A stretch of 64,000 nucleotides of DNA from Polytrichum commune (taxonomy: Eukaryota > Streptophyta > Polytrichopsida > Polytrichales > Polytrichaceae), in the NCBI GenBank assembly GCA_950295325.1, contig OX485807.1, positions 9,143,001 to 9,207,000 on the forward strand, given 5' to 3'. Positions 59,035 to 64,000 of the stretch are shown one piece after another. The notes beneath the pieces were generated by a model. It searched no databases. It had not been told where the DNA came from and saw nothing but the letters and a program-made list of their open reading frames with translations. Both the position numbers and the translations under genes were made by a program. The number at the start of each line of letters is the position of its first letter. Position 1 is the stretch's first letter.

Positions 59035-61494
59035 TTTAGTGATTCTAATTTCAAGTTGAGTCGAATCATACTTACAAGGGCGCAGTATTTTATCTTCACT
59101 AGTGCCGGATTGTAGATTCCACGTCCGTTTCAAGATGGTCTCAGCCAACGTAGGAACGACACCTGGCAGGCTTTGAAGAGAAAATAATGAGTTTTTGCAA
59201 TCCGAATAGGATAAGGAGCCCTTACGGATGCATGCAGCTTTACTTACTATGTATATGCTGACTCTCAAGAGAGTACTACACCTTCAATTTTGCTGAATGC
59301 AATCATGTGTGTGAGCGAGGTGTCGAACTTTAAGCCGCCCGCAAGCAGATTACAGTTTTTAAGATTAAATGTAGGCAGTGGATTTGTATCATATACAGAG
59401 ACATCAAAGTACTAATTTCCCTTTTCTACCTTCCTTCAAGCACATAGTCCTCCGTGGCAATAACTGTATGGAACAAATCAAAGTTTTTCTGTTATTAAGA
59501 GGATATTATGATGAAAAAGACACAGGAGGAAAATTTGCATGATATTTATGAGTGATAATCCAATAAGAAAAGGTTTGCTAATTTGTGGGTTCAGGAGTTG
59601 TGGCGGACCTTCACCAGATTTGTTCATGACACATTGCCATTCAAGGATTCACATCATAGGATCATTAATGAGGCATTCCACTATAAGTGCATATATGTAT
59701 AGGCTAATGCCAAAACGCATCGAGACTCCATGGCGACCTTGTTGATCCTTTTCTTTCTAAGGTACATGTGCCTGATTCGGAGTCTGATCTTAAACCGAGA
59801 CCCGTATTTGAGTGGTATGATTCGGTTTGAATCTTAAGGATGGACACCAAAACCAGATGTGTTGAAAAGAGATAGGACTACATGCTCAAAATTTGTTAAG
59901 CATTCTAGAAGCAACATAATGAAGGGGACCTATATAATTTTTACAGAACTCAGAGAATTCTCACTTTGACAATGAATAGGATATTCATTCGAGCTTATTA
60001 TGAGGAAAATTTATGAAGAAAGTGAACTCGGCCACAGTTTGGATTTGCTAATCATCTCGCACCAATTGAGTGTTTTATATCCTACGAGAAGTGGGTGCAG
60101 AGAGTAGAGTGTCTGTTTAAGACCCTCTTGCCTTAATTCCTTCAACAGAAATGAGCAAAACTGGAAATGTACACAGAAAAAGCTCCAGATTAGTTGAAAG
60201 TTCCTGCCCCACTTACCTTAATTGGTCACTTTGCTGGTAGCCCAATAACCTGCCGGATGTAATTGTGCCTCAACAATTTCTCACGCACTTGCTCATGCAG
60301 ACCACAACTTCTGATTGAGTTACCTCTGAGGGTGCAGACAGTGAAAATCTCAAATCGAAGAAGTTTTTAAATTTAAGTTAGCCCTGCAGGAATCGGGGAA
60401 AGGAAAATGATACCATAGGTTTCTCGACGAACATCATTACAAGGTGGCCATTCCTCAACCTGTAATTCTAGAATTGGCAAATCATGTCATTTAGTTTGAG
60501 TTTGGTTTTGTTCATAGCAAAGGTTTATGGACAGCTAAAATAGGCACATAATCGAATCTCAAAGTCTCGTCTGTCATCAACTGAGTTACTCCTTTGCGAC
60601 CACACTGATTATAAGTTAGTTGGCATGATAGCTCGTTTAGCTTACAGGGCCCAACGACGTCAGTGCGAATCTCCATAAATTGTAGAATCATGGATGCTCA
60701 TTGCTAATTTCTGTCTACTTTTGTGATGTCGTTGTACTTAAGGAAATTTTAGGCTATTTGCTTGCTGTTTTAGAATGTGTTGATCATCAGAGGGTTAGCA
60801 ATCTTTGAAAGTTCTACTTACTTACCGTAGAGTATCCCGGACAGTGATTGCTCCAGTATTGGGCAGATGGCTCCTCATGCATTGGAAAAGCAACGGTCGG
60901 GGACTCTGCAAGTTTCCATTTCAGTTTAAGGTCACACAAGTGGCAACAACTGCTTATGCTTGACATCCTTTCTGTGGGAAGCAGATTCACTCCACGCGCG
61001 GTACCGAAGGCAAGCAGCTGCCTGCCGGCAGATTAATGAGCACCACCACTTTGGGAAAGTGGAATTCAAAGAAGTAGAAACAACTCCTACATTGCAGCCT
61101 CCTGTGGTTGCCAGAACTCACGCAGCTCAAAATGCACACCATCCAACACGTCCCGGATGCAGTTTTCCTGACCGATGTCGTAGTGCCAATTCAGTGCACA
61201 CATGGCCAGGCAATGCATCCACCGCGTTCAGAAATTTCCTCCAACAACCAAATTCCCTTAGATCACAAACCCCTACATAATCCCAATCAAAATTCTTACA
61301 TTCCAAATATCATCACTGACTGCCAGTACAAATCCCTACTCTCACCAAGGAGATACAGAATCACATACTACTTACCCAAGAACACAGAATTGATTCAAAC
61401 ATAAGCTACTGGACATTCCTTGACAGTTGAGCACATCCACTGCAGCTATAACTAGTTTTGCAGTTTTCCCCTTGCAAAGATCGACAACTACAAC
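59035..61494. other. Intergenic region between expansin and ELIP relic
   Basis: The expansin 3' UTR probably occupies the first few hundred bases. A segment at about 59945-60110 is the inverted partner of 26275-26440 (shared TTGACAATG, GGATAT and TTTGCTAATCATCTC blocks). Frames at 60848-61404 are unassigned. No RNA gene is seen. Confidence 0.4.
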
Positions 61495-62118
61495 ATGGCA
61501 GCTTCTTCCACACTCATACCGCAGATGGCAAGCAGTATAAGGGGGCTAAGCTGGGAGGACTTAGGCTTCAAGAAAAGCCAAATTGAAGCAGTCAATCTCC
61601 AATTCCAAGGTGCGTTGCGATGGTGGAGTGAGCAGATTGAAGAAAGCCATCGACAATGCCACCAAGAAGACCATCACCAAAGACCAGGAACACAACGAAT
61701 CTTAGAAGAGATCCCTGGAGCATTGTACCCTCGCCCGGAGGTCGAAAGGAGGCCTTAGACGGGAAACAGGGGTTTCGTGAGTGTGTTCTCCTTTGATGGA
61801 GCGGCTCCGGAGACTAACAATGGTCGCTTGGCTATGTTAGGGATGGTGTGGGCCTTTGTTGTGGAGAAGGTCATGGGCTTAACTGTGTTCGAGCAACTGT
61901 ACATGCCTGGCGTGATAGAGTTGGTGAACTTCGTTGGTGCGGTGCAGTTGTTCACGTATGCGTCCTTGGTGCCAATTGCGAATGGCAAGTCTACCGATGC
62001 CCGGAGCTTCGGTCCCTTCACAGTGCAGTCGGAGAGGTGGAATGGACTTTTAGCCATGATCGGCTTCTTCTCTCTCGTTGTTACGGAATCGTTCCGCCAT
62101 GCTCCAGTCTTCCACTAA
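61495..62118 (+). pseudogene. Early light-induced protein (ELIP) pseudogene
   Basis: ELIPs are thylakoid proteins of the light-harvesting superfamily that bind pigments and protect against light stress. The C-terminal part (61777-62118) is well kept: FDGAAPETNNGRLAMLGMVW forms the first chlorophyll-binding helix, QLFTYASLVPIA the second, and ERWNGLLAMIGFFSLVVTE the third, ending in VFH. The N-terminal part begins with a plastid transit-like MAASSTLIPQMASSIRGLSW. The frame then moves: near 61610 the family-like segment VRCDGGVSRLKKAIDNATKK is read in another frame, and near 61690 the first frame returns. A TAG at 61756-61758 stands in RRP-stop-TGNRG. Two shifts and a stop make a full protein impossible unless splicing removes them, which I could not show. 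Confidence 0.82.
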
Positions 62119-64000
62119 GTGATCATTCAAAGAGCCGGCAGAGTTACTTTTCACAAACCTGCACATGCTTCACATGATTAGTCCAAGACTTGTGCAGAGT
62201 GGTTCTTAACATATATATTCAGGCCTCTCAAGAATTCATGCTCAGGCCGCTGGATCGAGCTAGCTGCACCTGTGTACATAGATACATATGTGGGTACTAC
62301 AAAGAAGTTAGAATTTGTGTTTCCAAGATTGATGAGGTTAAGGTTAGTTATCTTATGATTTGACAGTAAAGAACTAGCAGAGATTCACAGAAATTTTCAC
62401 TTTATTGATGATTGTGATCATGTTGAAAATTTTGAACGTTTTTGAGGATGTTGCAACAAGTTACCGGCATTTCTCATGCGAGTACGTGTGATGTCAGCTG
62501 CAGTTGGTGAACAGAATACATGTCTCTGAGTCAAACATTGAGAGAAATGATTTATAGTCCGGTTAATTCCTATGCTTTGTCCTGTGTGGCACGGTGGTTT
62601 TGAAGCTAGCTCATGTTGCAAGATGTGTGTCGTGTACAGTGTGTGTCAGAACTTTTGCGAACATAGTGAATGTAAATGGTGGCATCTGGGTACAGCGGAT
62701 GCAGTCAGAGTGAAGGATTGACGAAGGCTTTTGTAGAGATATATGTTTCGATTTGAGACCATAAAATCAATGTGCATTTTCTTTTGTGCAACCACCACCT
62801 TCTGCACTGATACCATGCAATGCAAAGAGCAAGCACCGATTAACCCGAGCACCTTCAAACAGGACTGCTCACATCCCTATTACTTTTCCAAGCAATTTGC
62901 CTCAGCCTCGCCCAAAGAATGATGATCCATCTTTTCCTCTGGGTAAGTCATGCCAACTTATCTTGACCTGCAGAATTCCATCGCTTCAGACAAATTTTCA
63001 GCGTCCTTTCTTTGGAACAATTGACACTAGTTTCTGAAACACCGCAAATCTCTCTTTGTGGCAGAGGGAACTCTTGGGGTACTCTGGGAACACCTTGGGT
63101 ACTTTGCGTCTCCTGGGAAGAAGTGTCTCTCCTCTTCCTCTCTTCAATTCCTTTCGCCAAGGGTAATGCCCTTTCCACCGTTATCGACTCCCATGGCTTC
63201 TAATTTGGGCGCCACTTCTAACTTTCTGACTCGCCATTCTACAATTTCTCTTTTTACCACCGACGAACCAAGAGTGCCATCATTTGGCTCACTTTCGAAC
63301 CAGAAAGAACGACGGTCCTAAAGACATCGTGTCATCATCATCATTTGCCTATTTTTGAACCAACGTGCAATAGGCAGGTTCAAGTCGTAATTGGTAAGTG
63401 GGAGGGTTTTGAAAATTAGCAGATGATTTGGAATTTTGAGTGTATGTCAGTGTATGTCGGTTGAATTTCAGAAGAGTTGAAGATCCTCATCCTCTGCAGG
63501 TAATCCTGTGCCCTGTTGCTCAAGAGAGATTTTTACAAAGTTGTGCCGTTTAATTAATGCAGGAAAGGGTGCATTTCAAGATTCATTTCATGCAATTGTC
63601 ATCACAGCTAAGTTGATGTACATGATGGAGCATCATTGGCAACGCTGTTGTCTCGGTGGAGACTCTCCTTTACATGCTCTTGGTGGTCGCTTGGAGCTTT
63701 TGTTTGCATTCTCAAAGCAGGACATCAAGAAGCGTGGAAAATGACATCCAGAGCAATGCCTCCTCGGTTCCCTCACTGGAAAATTGGAGCATAATTGATG
63801 GAGACAAGTAATCTGCGAGGCAGCTTTAAATGTGAATAGATGTGAAGAAGACACTGTAGTTGTTTCTTTTTTGTTTGATATCCCTTGACCTACATCTCTT
63901 CCGTGTTCTGCTCCAGTTGAAGCTGGTTGTTGCTTCTTAAGCATCTCTATCCGATGGCTATGCAGTCAGAAATTAGAGATTGCTACTTAGGACCTTCTCA
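62119..64000 (+). other. Right-end region with possible exons
   Basis: After the ELIP relic the sequence becomes less AT-rich. Possible acceptor sites (TTTGTGGCAG before 63064, TTAATGCAG before 63564) lead into frames that look coding. One is 63564-63744 (GKGAFQDSFHAIVITAKLMY, then LFAFSKQDIKKRGK). Another is 63064-63320. I do not recognise the product, and a gene extending beyond the window is possible. Confidence 0.25.

Noticed and set aside
1-64000. CRISPR arrays, bacterial operons, riboswitches
   Set aside because: The window is plant nuclear DNA; tandem repeats seen lack the regular short repeat-spacer layout and there are no bacterial gene clusters.

Overview
This window looks like nuclear DNA of a land plant, most likely a seed-free plant such as a moss. 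It has spliced genes with GT-AG introns and plant-specific families: an alpha-expansin, a chromatin assembly factor FAS1 and an early light-induced protein. AT-rich intergenic DNA is long, and nested transposable elements are abundant. The moss assignment is an inference from gene density and the style of the ELIP relic; nothing in the window proves a species. Only three reasonably intact host genes are supported in 64 kb.

Layout. 1-5.9 kb: unrecognised AT-rich DNA, a 193-bp tandem repeat and a CCTAGG-rich minisatellite. 5.9-15.1 kb: a decayed Ty3/gypsy retroelement on the + strand. Its order is Gag with CCHC knuckles, protease, a DNMT3-like cytosine-C5 methyltransferase, a core-deleted reverse transcriptase, RNase H, integrase and a C-terminal PHD finger. 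Two copies of one ~970-bp LTR-like sequence sit in it in opposite orientations; the one in the integrase region has TG...CA ends and a 5-bp target duplication. A TTAA-flanked piggyBac-like element follows at 15.15-15.74 kb. 18.8-21.5 kb (- strand): FAS1. 24-28.8 kb: a TA-flanked palindromic MITE, a second TTAA-flanked element and a CCCGGG-terminal MITE with an 8-bp duplication. 29.8-33.7 kb (+): a five-exon gene for a Dpy-30-motif protein, assembled here from splice sites. 38.2-41 kb: a copia RNase H relic, then a long fold-back element whose left arm was invaded by a hAT-like element filled with C-rich minisatellite. 41.2-54.1 kb: tandem and dispersed repeats, a 5S rRNA fragment and a tRNA-type SINE nested in one repeat copy. 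54.6-59.0 kb: a ~300-bp tandem repeat leading into a three-exon alpha-expansin whose second intron carries another CCCGGG-terminal MITE. 61.5-62.1 kb: an ELIP pseudogene. The last 1.9 kb shows possible exons only.

The most unusual item is the retroelement. It carries its own DNA methyltransferase domain between protease and reverse transcriptase, and a PHD finger where chromoviruses usually have a chromodomain, so both additions concern chromatin. Retroelements with captured cytosine methyltransferases have been described, as far as I know, in dinoflagellates and the charophyte Klebsormidium; a land-plant copy with a PHD finger would extend that. This copy is dead: it has several stops, frameshifts, an RT core deletion and nested insertions. 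Many stops fit single C-to-T or G-to-A transitions, the expected footprint of long-term cytosine methylation. The host genes show no functional link to one another.
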